From: Dinghuibacter sp964544695
GTDB lineage: Bacteria; Bacteroidota; Bacteroidia; Chitinophagales; Chitinophagaceae
Direction: 5' to 3'
Length of the DNA: 64,000 nucleotides
Assembly: GCA_964544695.1 (NCBI GenBank)
Contig: CAZJDB010000187.1
Span: 25,805 to 89,804, forward strand
Shown: positions 7,516-17,153 of the stretch, piece after piece
Layout: each line of letters begins with the position of its first letter
How positions within the stretch are numbered: the stretch's first letter is position 1
Made by a program: the position numbers and the translations under genes
Notes under the pieces: generated by a model
The model's input: the letters and a program-made list of their open reading frames with translations, nothing else
Database searches by the model: none
Told to the model about the DNA's origin: nothing

Positions 7516-8763
7516 ATGGCAAGTATTAACCTGATTGAGTCGTTCCAGGATTTCAAGGAGGCTGAAAACATCGACCGCCCGACCTTGATGAAAGTGTTGG
7601 AAGACGTTTTCAAGACATTGCTCCGTAAGAAATACGGCTCTGACGAAAATTTTGACGTAATCGTCAATACGGAAAAGGGCGACCTGGAAATCGTCCGCCG
7701 GCGCTTGATCGTGGAAGACGGCCAGGTGAATGATCCACTGGCTGAAGTGGGCTACAGCGAAGCCGCGAAAATAGAGCCGGACTTCGAGGTGGGTGAAGAA
7801 CTCTATGAAGAGGTGGACATCCTGGACTTCGGACGAAGGGCTATCCTGGCGGCCAAACAAACCCTGGCCAGCCGTATCGGAGACCTGAAGAAGAATGTCC
7901 TGGTCAAAAAATATTCGGACAGGGTCGGGGAGATCGTTTCAGGGGAAGTTTACCAGGTATGGAAGAAAGAGGTATTATTGCTGGATGAAGAGGGTAACGA
8001 GCTGATCCTGCCCAAATCGGAACAGATCCCTTCAGACTATTTCAAGAAGGGGGAAAACATCCGGGCAGTGGTCAAAAAGGTGGAATTGAAAAACAATACC
8101 CCCGTCATCATCCTTTCCCGCACGCATTCCAGTTTCCTGGCTAAGCTCCTTGAAATCGAAGTCCCCGAGATATTCGACGGCCTGATCGCCATCCGCAAGA
8201 TCGTTAGGGAACCCGGCGAACGCGCCAAAGTGGCCGTGGAATCCTTCGATGACCGCATCGACCCGGTGGGGGCCTGCGTGGGCATGAAGGGAAGCCGGAT
8301 TCATGGGATCGTCCGGGAATTGAAAAACGAGAATATCGACGTCATCAACTGGACCAATAATATCAACCTGCTCATCCAGCGTTCCCTAACCCCTGCCAAG
8401 ATTACGAGCATGGACGTGGACACGGAAAGGAGGCACGCTGATGTGTACCTGAAGCCTGACCAGGTTTCCCTGGCCATTGGCCGCAAAGGGGTCAATATTA
8501 AATTGGCCTGCGAATTGACTTCCCTGGACATTGACGTGTACCGGGATAATGAAGGCGAAGTGGAAGAGTTCGATATCGACCTGGATGAATTTGCAGACGA
8601 GATAGAGCCTTGGATCATCGACGAGTTCAAGCGGATTGGCTGTGATACGGCCAGAAGCGTACTGGACCTGACGGTGTCTGAGCTCGAAAGGAGGACGGAC
8701 CTGGAAAAAGAAACTATCGATGAGGTTCGTCGGGTCCTGAAAGAAGAATTTGAAGCCGAATAG
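7516..8763 (+). CDS. nusA: Transcription termination/antitermination factor NusA
   Basis: 415 residues, usual for Bacteroidota NusA. The N-terminal RNA polymerase-binding domain (1-130) is followed by an S1 domain (about 135-200, from RVGEIVSGEVYQVWKKEVLL). Two KH domains follow (about 205-345), with GACVGMKGSRIHGIVREL and VSLAIGRKGVNIKLA as the GxxG loops. A short acidic C-terminus contains a helix-hairpin-helix-like stretch. It binds RNA polymerase and nascent RNA and modulates pausing. Second gene of the rimP operon. Confidence 0.95.
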   Translation: MASINLIESFQDFKEAENIDRPTLMKVLEDVFKTLLRKKYGSDENFDVIVNTEKGDLEIVRRRLIVEDGQVNDPLAEVGYSEAAKIEPDFEVGEELYEEVDILDFGRRAILAAKQTLASRIGDLKKNVLVKKYSDRVGEIVSGEVYQVWKKEVLLLDEEGNELILPKSEQIPSDYFKKGENIRAVVKKVELKNNTPVIILSRTHSSFLAKLLEIEVPEIFDGLIAIRKIVREPGERAKVAVESFDDRIDPVGACVGMKGSRIHGIVRELKNENIDVINWTNNINLLIQRSLTPAKITSMDVDTERRHADVYLKPDQVSLAIGRKGVNIKLACELTSLDIDVYRDNEGEVEEFDIDLDEFADEIEPWIIDEFKRIGCDTARSVLDLTVSELERRTDLEKETIDEVRRVLKEEFEAE

Positions 8764-8787
8764 GTAGTTTTGTACCGATAAAAATTT

Positions 8788-11700
8788 ATGTCAGAAGCTA
8801 CAACACCGCGATTAATGGCCGCCGCCAAAGAGTTTAATGTCGGCAAGGACACGCTGGTAGACTTTTTGATTGCGAAAGGATTCAACCGGGATGATTTGAA
8901 GCCAACTTCAAAGCTGACGGATGAGATGTACCATGCGCTCCAACAAGGTTTTCAGACGGATAAGGCGGCCAAGGCCAAAAGTGATAAGATCGAGATCCCC
9001 AAAGGGTCTCTGGTCGATCCATTGAAGAAAAAGAAGAAGGAAGAAGAGGAAGAAGCACCTGTGAAAAAGGAGGCGTTCAAGACGCCTTTGCCCAAGGATG
9101 AGCCCCAGCAAGCACCCCCACCACCTCCGCCGCCACCTCCCGTGGTCGAACGCCCTGCGCCCGAACCCGTGGCCGAGGCCGCGCCAAAGCCGCAAGCCCA
9201 AGCGCAACCTCAGGCAAAAGCAGCGCCGGTAGAGGAAAAGATCACGAAAATAGACGCCCCTGAGTTGGAAGGCCCCAAGGTGATTAAAAAGATCGACCTG
9301 GACGCCATAGGGCCTAAGAAAGCGCCCAAGGAAGAACCCGCTGCTCCCCCCGTGGAAGCGAAAAAGGCAGAACCCGCGGCGCCGGCCCCAGAGAAAAAGG
9401 CCCCCGAAAAGCCCGTCGAGCAGCCACCCGTCGTACCGGAAGTCCCGGTAGAGGCGAAAGTGGAAGAAGGACGGCTATCCAATATTCGCGCGGATAGACT
9501 CGAAGGCCCCAAGATCATGGGGAAGATCGATCTGCCCGTCAACAGCGATACCCGGCCTAAGCCCAAGGAAGAAAAAAGGAAACGCAAGCGGATTCCCCTG
9601 GACAAAAAAGGGGAACCCGGAGGAGGACATCAGCAGAATAACGCTCCTCAGGGCCGTACCGGAAATAATAACTTCCAAAACCGGGGCCCGCATCCCGGTG
9701 GTGGCCACTCAAACAGCGGACACCCCGGAGGAGGCCAACATCAGGGAGGCCAACATCAAGGGGGCGGACATCCCGGCGGTGGCGGACCTAACAGAGGTCC
9801 CCAACAGGGCAATCGGCCAGGAGGCCCCTTCCAACAACGAGGTCCGGGCGGCCAACAAGGCAACAGGAGCCATGGTCCCAGCCAGGGGGGTCGCGGCGGA
9901 GATCGCCGGGATAACCGTGGTGGACCGCACAAACCACCGGAACCCAGGGAAATCAATGCAAAGGAAATTCAGGATAAGATCAGGGAAACCCAGTCCAAGC
10001 TGGCCGGTGCCGCGGGAAGGGGTAAAAGCCTGAAGGCCAAATATCGTAAGGCTAAAAGGGATGAACAGGCCGAGCAAATGGGAGATGAGGGTACGGATAA
10101 CAAACTCCAGGTTACCGAATTTATCAGCGTGGCGGAGTTTGCCAACCTCATGGACGTGAGCTTTGCCGAGGTGATCAGCAAGTGTATGAGCCTGGGCATC
10201 ATGGTCAGCATCAACCAACGCCTGGACGCCGAAGTAATTGAACTGGTCGCCGGGGAATTCGGATACGAGGTGGAATTCATCGATATGAAGGAACAGGATG
10301 AATTCGAGACCGATGACGAAGAGGACGATCCCGAGGCCCTTCAGCCCAGGGCGCCCATCGTGACCATCATGGGTCACGTCGACCACGGTAAGACCTCTCT
10401 CCTGGACTATATCCGGAATGCCAACGTGGTAGCCGGGGAAGCCGGAGGGATCACCCAGCACATCGGGGCCTACGAAGTAGTTACCGCCAGCGGCAAGAAA
10501 ATCACCTTCCTCGATACACCGGGACACGAAGCCTTTACGGCCATGCGTGCGCGCGGTGCCAAGGGATCGGATATTGCCGTCATCGTGGTGGCTGCGGACG
10601 ATGCCGTCATGCCCCAGACGCGGGAGGCGATCAGCCATGCGCAGGCGGCCGGGGTACCCATGATTTTTGCTATCAATAAGATCGATAAGGAAGGGGCCAA
10701 CCCCGAGAAAATAAAAGAACAACTGGCCGGCATGAATTTGCTGGTGGAGGACTGGGGCGGTAAATACCAAAGCCAGGCAATCTCCGCCAAGTCGGGCCTG
10801 AATGTGGACCTGCTGTTGGAAAAGATACTCCTGGAGGCGGAATTGCTGGAACTCAAGGCCAACCCCGACAGGATGGCCGTAGGAACCATCATCGAAGCCT
10901 CCCTGGACAAAGGTCGGGGCTATGCCACCAGCGTCCTGGTCGAAACCGGTACCATGAGGGTGGGCGATATTCTCGTCGTGGGACAACACTACGGGCGTGT
11001 CAAAGCCATGTTCAACGAACGGAACCAACGCGTGGACGCGGCGGGACCTTCTGCCCCGGTGCAGATGCTGGGCCTGAATGGGGCTCCGCAGGCCGGGGAG
11101 AAGTTCAAGGTCTATGATGACGAATCCGAAGCCAAGGAAATAGCGACCCGCCGGGCCCAAATCCTGCGCGAGCAGGGTCTCCGCGCCAAAAAGCACATTA
11201 CCCTGGACGAAATCGGGCGTCGCCTGGCCCTGGGCAACTTCAAAGAGTTGAACCTCATCATCAAGGGTGACGTGGATGGCTCGGTCGAAGCACTCAGCGA
11301 TTCCCTGCAGAAGCTTTCCACCGAGGAAATCGCCGTACGCGTGGTCCTCAAAGGAGTGGGGCAGATTACGGAAAGCGACGTACTGCTGGCTACGGCTTCC
11401 GACGCGGTCATCGTCGGCTTCCAGGTCCGACCATCCATGCAGGCCGCCAAGCTTGCGGAAAAAGAAGGCGTGCAGATCAAGGCCTACTCCATCATCTATA
11501 CCGCCATCGACGAGGTCAAGAGCGCCATGGAAGGGATGCTGGAACCGAAGATCACCGAGAAGATCACCGCCAATGTGGAGGTCCGCGAAACGTACAAGTT
11601 TGAAAAGATCACAGTCGCCGGTTGTTTTGTCATGGAAGGCAAAATCTTCCGAAACAGCAGGATCCGCGTGGTTCGGGACGGTATCGTCATCCATGCCGGA

Positions 11701-11850
11701 GAACTGGGCTCCCTCAAGCGCTTCAAGGACGACGTCAAGGAAGTCCAATCCGGGATGGAATGCGGCCTTAGTATAAAGGGCTTTAGTGACATCAGGGTCG
11801 GCGACATCGTCGAGGCGTACGAAGAAGAAGAAGTTAAACGTAAGTTATAA
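8788..11850 (+). CDS. infB: Translation initiation factor IF-2
   Basis: 1020 residues. An N-terminal IF2_N helix domain (about 1-55) is followed by a Lys/Glu/Pro-rich linker and a Gly/His/Gln/Asn-rich low-complexity segment (about 270-390). A second IF2_N domain (about 430-490) precedes the GTPase domain from about 523, with G1 GHVDHGKT, G3 DTPGHEAF, G4 NKID and G5 SAKSG, and then domains II-IV. It brings initiator tRNA to the ribosome. A TAGTTTTG box at 8765-8772 offers an additional internal promoter. The long Gly/His/Gln segment is the only unusual part. Confidence 0.96.
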   Translation: MSEATTPRLMAAAKEFNVGKDTLVDFLIAKGFNRDDLKPTSKLTDEMYHALQQGFQTDKAAKAKSDKIEIPKGSLVDPLKKKKKEEEEEAPVKKEAFKTPLPKDEPQQAPPPPPPPPPVVERPAPEPVAEAAPKPQAQAQPQAKAAPVEEKITKIDAPELEGPKVIKKIDLDAIGPKKAPKEEPAAPPVEAKKAEPAAPAPEKKAPEKPVEQPPVVPEVPVEAKVEEGRLSNIRADRLEGPKIMGKIDLPVNSDTRPKPKEEKRKRKRIPLDKKGEPGGGHQQNNAPQGRTGNNNFQNRGPHPGGGHSNSGHPGGGQHQGGQHQGGGHPGGGGPNRGPQQGNRPGGPFQQRGPGGQQGNRSHGPSQGGRGGDRRDNRGGPHKPPEPREINAKEIQDKIRETQSKLAGAAGRGKSLKAKYRKAKRDEQAEQMGDEGTDNKLQVTEFISVAEFANLMDVSFAEVISKCMSLGIMVSINQRLDAEVIELVAGEFGYEVEFIDMKEQDEFETDDEEDDPEALQPRAPIVTIMGHVDHGKTSLLDYIRNANVVAGEAGGITQHIGAYEVVTASGKKITFLDTPGHEAFTAMRARGAKGSDIAVIVVAADDAVMPQTREAISHAQAAGVPMIFAINKIDKEGANPEKIKEQLAGMNLLVEDWGGKYQSQAISAKSGLNVDLLLEKILLEAELLELKANPDRMAVGTIIEASLDKGRGYATSVLVETGTMRVGDILVVGQHYGRVKAMFNERNQRVDAAGPSAPVQMLGLNGAPQAGEKFKVYDDESEAKEIATRRAQILREQGLRAKKHITLDEIGRRLALGNFKELNLIIKGDVDGSVEALSDSLQKLSTEEIAVRVVLKGVGQITESDVLLATASDAVIVGFQVRPSMQAAKLAEKEGVQIKAYSIIYTAIDEVKSAMEGMLEPKITEKITANVEVRETYKFEKITVAGCFVMEGKIFRNSRIRVVRDGIVIHAGELGSLKRFKDDVKEVQSGMECGLSIKGFSDIRVGDIVEAYEEEEVKRKL

Positions 11851-11897
11851 ATTCCCGCACCGCTTCCATTGCGACGGGGCAAATGATACTTTTGGTT

Positions 11898-13286
11898 ATG
11901 CAGAAAATTGTCTTGTGCCTTAGCTTGTTTGTTTCCGTAGGTGCTTCTGCTCAAAAGGTAGTTGCCGATAAGATCGTTGGGATCGTGGGAGACAAGATCA
12001 TCCTCAAGTCGGATATAGACCAGAATATAGACCAGGCCAAACGCCAGAACCTGATGGACGCTCACCCGGAACTGGGTGATCCCTGCTGGCAGATGCAAGC
12101 GGCGCTCACCACGAAGGCGCTGGTGTTGCAGGCGGAAAAGGACTCCATCCCCGTATCGGACGAAGACGTGGAAAATGCCCTGGACCTGAGGGTCCGCAAC
12201 TGGGTCCAGATCTATGGCAGTAAAGAGGTCCTGGAACAGGTAGTGGGCAGGACGATTTACCAGATCAAGGACGAATTCCGTACCGCGATCCGGGAAAATC
12301 TCCTTGCGGATGGAATGCGCAAAAAGGTGGTGGAGGACGTGACGGTAACCCCTACCGAGGTGAAGGATTACTATAATCGGATTCCCAAGGATAGCCTTCT
12401 GTATTTTGAAAGCCAGATGCAGGTCGGGCAAATCGTCATTGCACCAAGAAACAACCTGGAGCTCGACCAATACCTCAGGGACGAACTGAATGGATACAAG
12501 CAGGAAGTAGAATCCGGGAAACGGTCCTTCGAACTCCTGGCCAAGCTGTATACCGACGACCCGGGATCCAAAGATCGGGGCGGCTTGCTCCAGGTCAACC
12601 GGACGGACAAGGGGATAGACCCCATTTTCCTGGCCGCCGCTTTTCGTTTAAAGGAGGGGCAAGTTTCCCCTGTCATTAAGGCCAAGGACGGATACGACAT
12701 CATCCAGATGGTTGCTCGTTCGGGCGACGACGCCACCGTTCGCTACATCCTGAAAGCCCCCCAGGTGTCGGATGCCGAGTTGAATTCCGCGAAGGCCAGG
12801 CTGGATACGATCCGTATGAACCTCGTCAGCGGAAAGCTGGCCTTTGGACAAGCGGTCGCCCTCTATAGCGAAGACGATAATTCTAAAGAATACGGAGGCT
12901 TGCTCCTTTCTCCGGTGGACGGGTCTACCTTTTTCACTTACGAGGATATGGATAAGGACCTGATCGATACCGTAAAGAACATGAAGGTGGGTGAGTTTTC
13001 GGAACCCGTGGTCTTCACCGACAGGCTGAAGCGCGAGGTGCGCATCATCTTCCTGAAATCCCGGTCAGAGCCGCACCGGATGAACCTGACCGATGACTAC
13101 AACAAGATCTCGGATGATGCCCTGGTGGAAAAGAAAAACCAGGTGTTTCAGAAGTGGCTGGCTAAAAAGATCCCTTCGTATTATATCATGATCGACCCGG
13201 ATTACCTTTCCTGTTCCTACTTAAAGGCCTGGGCGGCCTACGCCAACCCTGATTCTAAAGGGGTCGCTGCGGACAAAAAGAAGTAG
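11898..13286 (+). CDS. SurA-like periplasmic peptidyl-prolyl isomerase
   Basis: 462 residues from the ATG at 11898, chosen because a clean signal peptide follows (MQKIVLCLSLFVSVGASAQ). Next come the SurA N-terminal helical domain (GIVGDKIILKSDIDQ) and two parvulin domains: about 165-280, with LYTDDPGSKDRGGLL and GYDIIQM, and about 285-400, with YSEDDNSKEYGGLL. It is expected to chaperone outer-membrane proteins in the periplasm. A TACTTTTG box at 11887-11894 is only 3 bases before the start codon, so its transcript may be leaderless. Confidence 0.88.
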   Translation: MQKIVLCLSLFVSVGASAQKVVADKIVGIVGDKIILKSDIDQNIDQAKRQNLMDAHPELGDPCWQMQAALTTKALVLQAEKDSIPVSDEDVENALDLRVRNWVQIYGSKEVLEQVVGRTIYQIKDEFRTAIRENLLADGMRKKVVEDVTVTPTEVKDYYNRIPKDSLLYFESQMQVGQIVIAPRNNLELDQYLRDELNGYKQEVESGKRSFELLAKLYTDDPGSKDRGGLLQVNRTDKGIDPIFLAAAFRLKEGQVSPVIKAKDGYDIIQMVARSGDDATVRYILKAPQVSDAELNSAKARLDTIRMNLVSGKLAFGQAVALYSEDDNSKEYGGLLLSPVDGSTFFTYEDMDKDLIDTVKNMKVGEFSEPVVFTDRLKREVRIIFLKSRSEPHRMNLTDDYNKISDDALVEKKNQVFQKWLAKKIPSYYIMIDPDYLSCSYLKAWAAYANPDSKGVAADKKK

Positions 13287-13310
13287 GCCCTTCGGGCCTT
13301 GGCGCCGGGC

Positions 13311-14210
13311 CTACCATCCCAAACCCGGGGTGTCCGAGCGAAAGACGTCTAAAGCCTTTTTATCCTGTAACGTGACGTAAACGGTCTTCCCGTCCTTTCC
13401 CCCAAAGGTCAGGTTGCTGCAGCTTTTTCCCGTGAGGGGAACTTCTCTCAACAATTCTCCCTCAGGCGAAAAAATGGCAATAACCCCCTTCCCGTAGCGG
13501 TCCACATAGAGGTTGCCCTTTTTATCGCAGTGCATGCCGTCCAGGCCGTAGTCCTTGAAGGACACGAACAGCCTTTTATTCGCCACGTTCCCCATCGTAT
13601 CGATGTCATAGGACCAGATGTTCCGCTGCACGCTTTCATTCACGTATAGGGTCTTTTCATCGGGAGAGAGGCAAATCCCGTTGGTTGTACCCATTTTGTC
13701 AGAAAGGAGGGACGCCTTTCCATCGAGGTCGATCCTCCAAAGTTTTCCCGTGCTGTCGCTCCACTTGGGATCGGACGCCAGGATGTATCCATAATTCCTG
13801 CTGAGGCAAAGGTCATTGGGCTGGTTGAACCTGGTGTCGTGGCAGAACACGCTCACCTCCTTTTTCCGGTTGACGAATAAAACATTATGCCCGGTAAAGT
13901 CCGCGATGTACATATTTCCGTCCCGGTCGAAGCGGATGGCATTGCCTGTGCTGCCCTGGGGGAGGGTCAGGTACAACTTACAATGACCGGAGGTATCCAC
14001 ATAGGCGATGGTCCCGTCCTGCCCGAAGTTGACTACGAAGAGGCTGTCATGGAACACACCCGGGCCCTCGATATTATTCGTGAAAAGATCGGGGGGCGTC
14101 AGGGCTCTGCTTTCGAATAAATGGGCCTCTTTCGGGGCCTGGTGAATGGGCAAGGCTGTACAAGAAAACAACAACAATACCAATCCTGAAGAATTAATTT
14201 TCCAGTTCAT
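13311..14210 (-). CDS. SMP-30/gluconolactonase-like beta-propeller lipoprotein
   Basis: 299 residues, starting at MNWKINSSGLVLLLFSC with a lipobox (LLFSC); a longer in-frame extension upstream overlaps the divergent GNAT gene and is not real. The mature part is a six-bladed propeller with repeats such as NAIRFDRDGNMYIADF, NGICLSPDEKTLYV and DGMHCDKKGNLYV, the SMP-30/gluconolactonase pattern. It is likely an envelope-anchored lactonase or sugar-acid-related enzyme; the substrate is not predictable. It converges on the surA-like gene. Confidence 0.8.
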   Translation of the reverse strand: MNWKINSSGLVLLLFSCTALPIHQAPKEAHLFESRALTPPDLFTNNIEGPGVFHDSLFVVNFGQDGTIAYVDTSGHCKLYLTLPQGSTGNAIRFDRDGNMYIADFTGHNVLFVNRKKEVSVFCHDTRFNQPNDLCLSRNYGYILASDPKWSDSTGKLWRIDLDGKASLLSDKMGTTNGICLSPDEKTLYVNESVQRNIWSYDIDTMGNVANKRLFVSFKDYGLDGMHCDKKGNLYVDRYGKGVIAIFSPEGELLREVPLTGKSCSNLTFGGKDGKTVYVTLQDKKALDVFRSDTPGLGW

Positions 14211-14234
14211 TTTTCTAAGGTCGTATATTTTAGG

Positions 14235-14750
14235 ATGCAACCACGCCTGCTGATAAGAAAAGCCTCCGCGGAGGACATTCCCTTGTTGTTGAGCCTGGGC
14301 CGGAAGACGTTTTATGAGGCCTTCGGCGATGTGAATACCGAAGAGAATATGAACTTGTTCCTGGAACAACAGTTCCAGACAGAAGTGCTGCATCGCGAGA
14401 TGGCCGAGGAAGGCGCCGCCTTCTTCATTGCCTTTAACAACGAAACCCCCGTTGCCTTCACCAAGCTCAGGACCGGTTATGAACCCATCGAAATCGTGGG
14501 CGCCCTGGAAATAGAGCGCATCTATGTCCTGAAGGAATTCCAGGATCGAAAGATCGGTGCGGTCCTGATTCAGCACAACCTGGACTATGCCCGGGAAAAT
14601 GGTTTCAACCTGATCTGGCTGGGGGTTTGGGAGCACAACACCAATGCCATCCGGTTCTATCAACGCTGGGGATTCCAGACCTTCGGAACACACGCCTTCA
14701 CACTGGGTCGGGAAATCCAGACCGATGTGCTTATGAAGAGACCTATATAA
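14235..14750 (+). CDS. GNAT family N-acetyltransferase
   Basis: 171 residues. It has an N-terminal IRKASAEDIPLLLSLGRKTF, an acetyl-CoA pyrophosphate loop around ERIYVLKEFQDRKIGAVLI, and the late motif WLGVWEHNTNAIRFYQRWGF, all typical of GNAT enzymes. It transfers an acetyl group to an amine; the substrate is unknown. The gene is divergent from the SMP-30 gene with 24 bases between the start codons. Confidence 0.88.
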   Translation: MQPRLLIRKASAEDIPLLLSLGRKTFYEAFGDVNTEENMNLFLEQQFQTEVLHREMAEEGAAFFIAFNNETPVAFTKLRTGYEPIEIVGALEIERIYVLKEFQDRKIGAVLIQHNLDYARENGFNLIWLGVWEHNTNAIRFYQRWGFQTFGTHAFTLGREIQTDVLMKRPI

Positions 14751-14832
14751 TATTTAAAGCATGTTTAGTTTTTAGCCCTTTTTTCCATAAATTATCCTTT
14801 CGATCCCATCGGGATGCTTCAAACCGCGCAAA

Positions 14833-16278
14833 ATGAGCTTGGATAAACTATTGAGTGAATACCATTGTCCCGAAGGAATTTGGGATGAGATGTGCGGAGC
14901 TGATGCTACCCGGGACCATTACGATAAAGTTATCCATACCCTCAGACAGTTGGATGTAGGCGCCCTGATACAAAAGGACCGTCTCGCGGCCGAACTTTTC
15001 ATGAACCAGGGAATCACCTTTACGGTCTACAGCGACAACCGGGGCATAGAGCGGATCTTTCCCTTCGACATCATTCCTCGCGTGATCCCCGGACACGAAT
15101 GGGATCACATCGAAAGGGGTATCCAGCAACGCCTCAAAGCCTTGAACCTTTTTCTCAAGGACATTTACGGACCCCAGGATATCCTAAAGGCGAGGGTCAT
15201 CCCCGCTTCCCTGGTGGCCTCTTGTCCGCACTACACCAGGGAAGCCTATGGGATCCGGGTGCCTCACGATATTTATGTGCACATTTCCGGAATAGACCTG
15301 ATCAGGGGAAACGACGGACGGTTTTATGTTTTAGAGGATAATCTGAGGACACCCTCCGGGGTAAGTTATATGCTTGAAAACCGGGAAGTGACCAAGCGGT
15401 TGTTTCCGAACCTGCTCACAGATAGCCAGGTCAGGAGGATCAGCGACTACCCACTCGTGCTCCACGAAATCCTTTCCCAACTGGCACCCACCCAACTGGC
15501 CCATCCCACCGTGGTCATCCTGACACCGGGCGTTTTCAATTCCGCCTATTATGAGCACACCTTCCTGGCCCGCCAAATGGGCATTTCCCTCGTGGAAGGC
15601 CGGGACCTCACCGTGGATAACCATAAGGTGTATATGAAAACAACCAACGGACTCGAGCAGGTGCACGTGATCTACCGGCGCATAGACGACGAATATCTGG
15701 ATCCCCTCGTTTTCCGGCCAGACAGCGCCCTGGGAGTTCCGGGACTTATGGGTGCCTACCGGAAAGGGAACGTGGCCATTGTCAATGCGGTGGGCAACGG
15801 GGTCGCCGATGACAAGGCGGTTTACGCCTACGTGCCCGGGATGATCCGCTTTTACCTGAATGAAGAGCCCATCCTGCCCAATGTACCGACCTATCAATTG
15901 AGCGATCCGGACACCCGGGCCTATGTATTCGAGCACATCGGTAATATGGTGATCAAACGCACTAATCAATCGGGTGGTTACGGCATGATCATGGGCAACC
16001 GGGTCGGCGAGGAAGAATGGAAGCATGCGCGCGCGCAGATCGAAAAGGAATCCAGGAACTTTATCGCCCAACCGATCATTCCCCTGTCTACGGTGCCCTG
16101 TTTCATAGACGGAGGGTTCCGGCCCAGGCACGTTGATCTCAGGCCTTATGCCCTGTATGGCCCCCAGGGTATCCGTATTGTTCCCGGAGGGTTGACCAGG
16201 GTTGCCTTGAAAGAGGGTTCCCTCGTGGTCAATAGTTCCCAGGGTGGAGGCAGCAAGGACACCTGGGTCATAGATTAA
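14833..16278 (+). CDS. Circularly permuted ATP-grasp protein (DUF404/DUF407 type)
   Basis: 481 residues. Blocks HEWDHIERGIQQRLKALNLF, FYVLEDNLRTPSGVSYMLEN, NAVGNGVADDKAVYAYVP and VVNSSQGGGSKDTWV are hallmarks of the permuted ATP-grasp type 2 family. It forms an operon with an alpha-E protein (8-base gap) and a transglutaminase-like protein. This trio is widely conserved and has been suggested to make or modify a peptide-like compound; no product is proven as far as I know. Confidence 0.9.
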   Translation: MSLDKLLSEYHCPEGIWDEMCGADATRDHYDKVIHTLRQLDVGALIQKDRLAAELFMNQGITFTVYSDNRGIERIFPFDIIPRVIPGHEWDHIERGIQQRLKALNLFLKDIYGPQDILKARVIPASLVASCPHYTREAYGIRVPHDIYVHISGIDLIRGNDGRFYVLEDNLRTPSGVSYMLENREVTKRLFPNLLTDSQVRRISDYPLVLHEILSQLAPTQLAHPTVVILTPGVFNSAYYEHTFLARQMGISLVEGRDLTVDNHKVYMKTTNGLEQVHVIYRRIDDEYLDPLVFRPDSALGVPGLMGAYRKGNVAIVNAVGNGVADDKAVYAYVPGMIRFYLNEEPILPNVPTYQLSDPDTRAYVFEHIGNMVIKRTNQSGGYGMIMGNRVGEEEWKHARAQIEKESRNFIAQPIIPLSTVPCFIDGGFRPRHVDLRPYALYGPQGIRIVPGGLTRVALKEGSLVVNSSQGGGSKDTWVID

Positions 16279-16286
16279 TTGTTGAT

Positions 16287-17153
16287 ATGTTAAGCAGAAT
16301 CGCAGACTCGTTATTTTGGCTGAACAGGTATATGGAGCGCGCAGATGGCTTGCTGAGGGTAGCAGCCGTCCGCTATACGCTTTCCCTGGATAAGCTGTTC
16401 ACCTTGCCAACCGACGAGGTAGGCGAAGGGTTGTTCGATCAGGACAATCCCAACTCACTGAGGGTGATTCTTACCAGGGCCCGGGAAAATGCGCGAGGCG
16501 TTCAGGACCATATCACCAAAGAGGTATGGGAAGCGGTCAACGCCATTTATCACCTCGTGGAAGGCCACAGCCTGGAGGATCAGTTCTCCAGTTTTGGCGC
16601 GCTTCACGTCATGGAGCAATTCACCAGGCATTGCGTCCTTTATGCCGGGATAACCGATATAACCATGCCCAGGGGGGTCGGGTGGAATTTTATGAACCTT
16701 GGCAAATACATGGAAAGGAGCCTTCAGACGTTGGCGCTCTCCGATAAGGAATTTCAGGTGATCGATTATAATATGGAAGAAACCCGGGATATCATGCAAT
16801 GGCGCTATCTCCTGCTGTGTCTGTCAGGGTACGAGCTCCACCTGAAAACGTACCGGAGCTCCAGCTACAACTTCAATGCCCTGCACCAGGTCCTGTTCAA
16901 CGAAGACTTCCCGCATTCCCTGATCTATTCCCTGACGCGTTTACAAAGGCACCTGAACGCCATCGTCAAGGAAAACCGCTCCCCTGAAAGCGAAGCCCTG
17001 CTCAGACATTTCGGACGTATATACAGTAAGGCAAAGTACATGGATCCCGAAAGTATAAATGGCCGTACTTTACAACAACTTTTCGGGGAGACCCGTACCG
17101 AATTGTTGTTGTTCGGCCGGAGGCTCGGACAACATTTTTTCTCTTATTCTTGA
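16287..17153 (+). CDS. Alpha-E domain protein (DUF403)
   Basis: 288 residues, almost entirely helical, opening with MLSRIADSLFWLNRYMERA, the signature of the alpha-E domain. It contains the typical NFMNLGKYMERS repeat of the opening motif. It lies between the ATP-grasp gene and the transglutaminase gene and is the obligate neighbour of DUF404/407 proteins; the biochemical role is unknown. Its stop codon abuts the next start. Confidence 0.9.
   Translation: MLSRIADSLFWLNRYMERADGLLRVAAVRYTLSLDKLFTLPTDEVGEGLFDQDNPNSLRVILTRARENARGVQDHITKEVWEAVNAIYHLVEGHSLEDQFSSFGALHVMEQFTRHCVLYAGITDITMPRGVGWNFMNLGKYMERSLQTLALSDKEFQVIDYNMEETRDIMQWRYLLLCLSGYELHLKTYRSSSYNFNALHQVLFNEDFPHSLIYSLTRLQRHLNAIVKENRSPESEALLRHFGRIYSKAKYMDPESINGRTLQQLFGETRTELLLFGRRLGQHFFSYS

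Noticed and set aside
9709..11748. Long minus-strand frame of 679 codons
   Set aside because: Antisense shadow of infB, caused by GC-rich codon bias; no motifs, no ribosome-binding site.
13287..13310. Strong terminator between the surA-like and SMP-30 genes
   Set aside because: Only a 5-bp GGCCC/GGGCC stem without a T-run; too weak to annotate.
14211..14693. Upstream extension of the SMP-30 frame on the minus strand
   Set aside because: It runs antiparallel through the GNAT gene; the lipoprotein signal at 14210 is the natural start.
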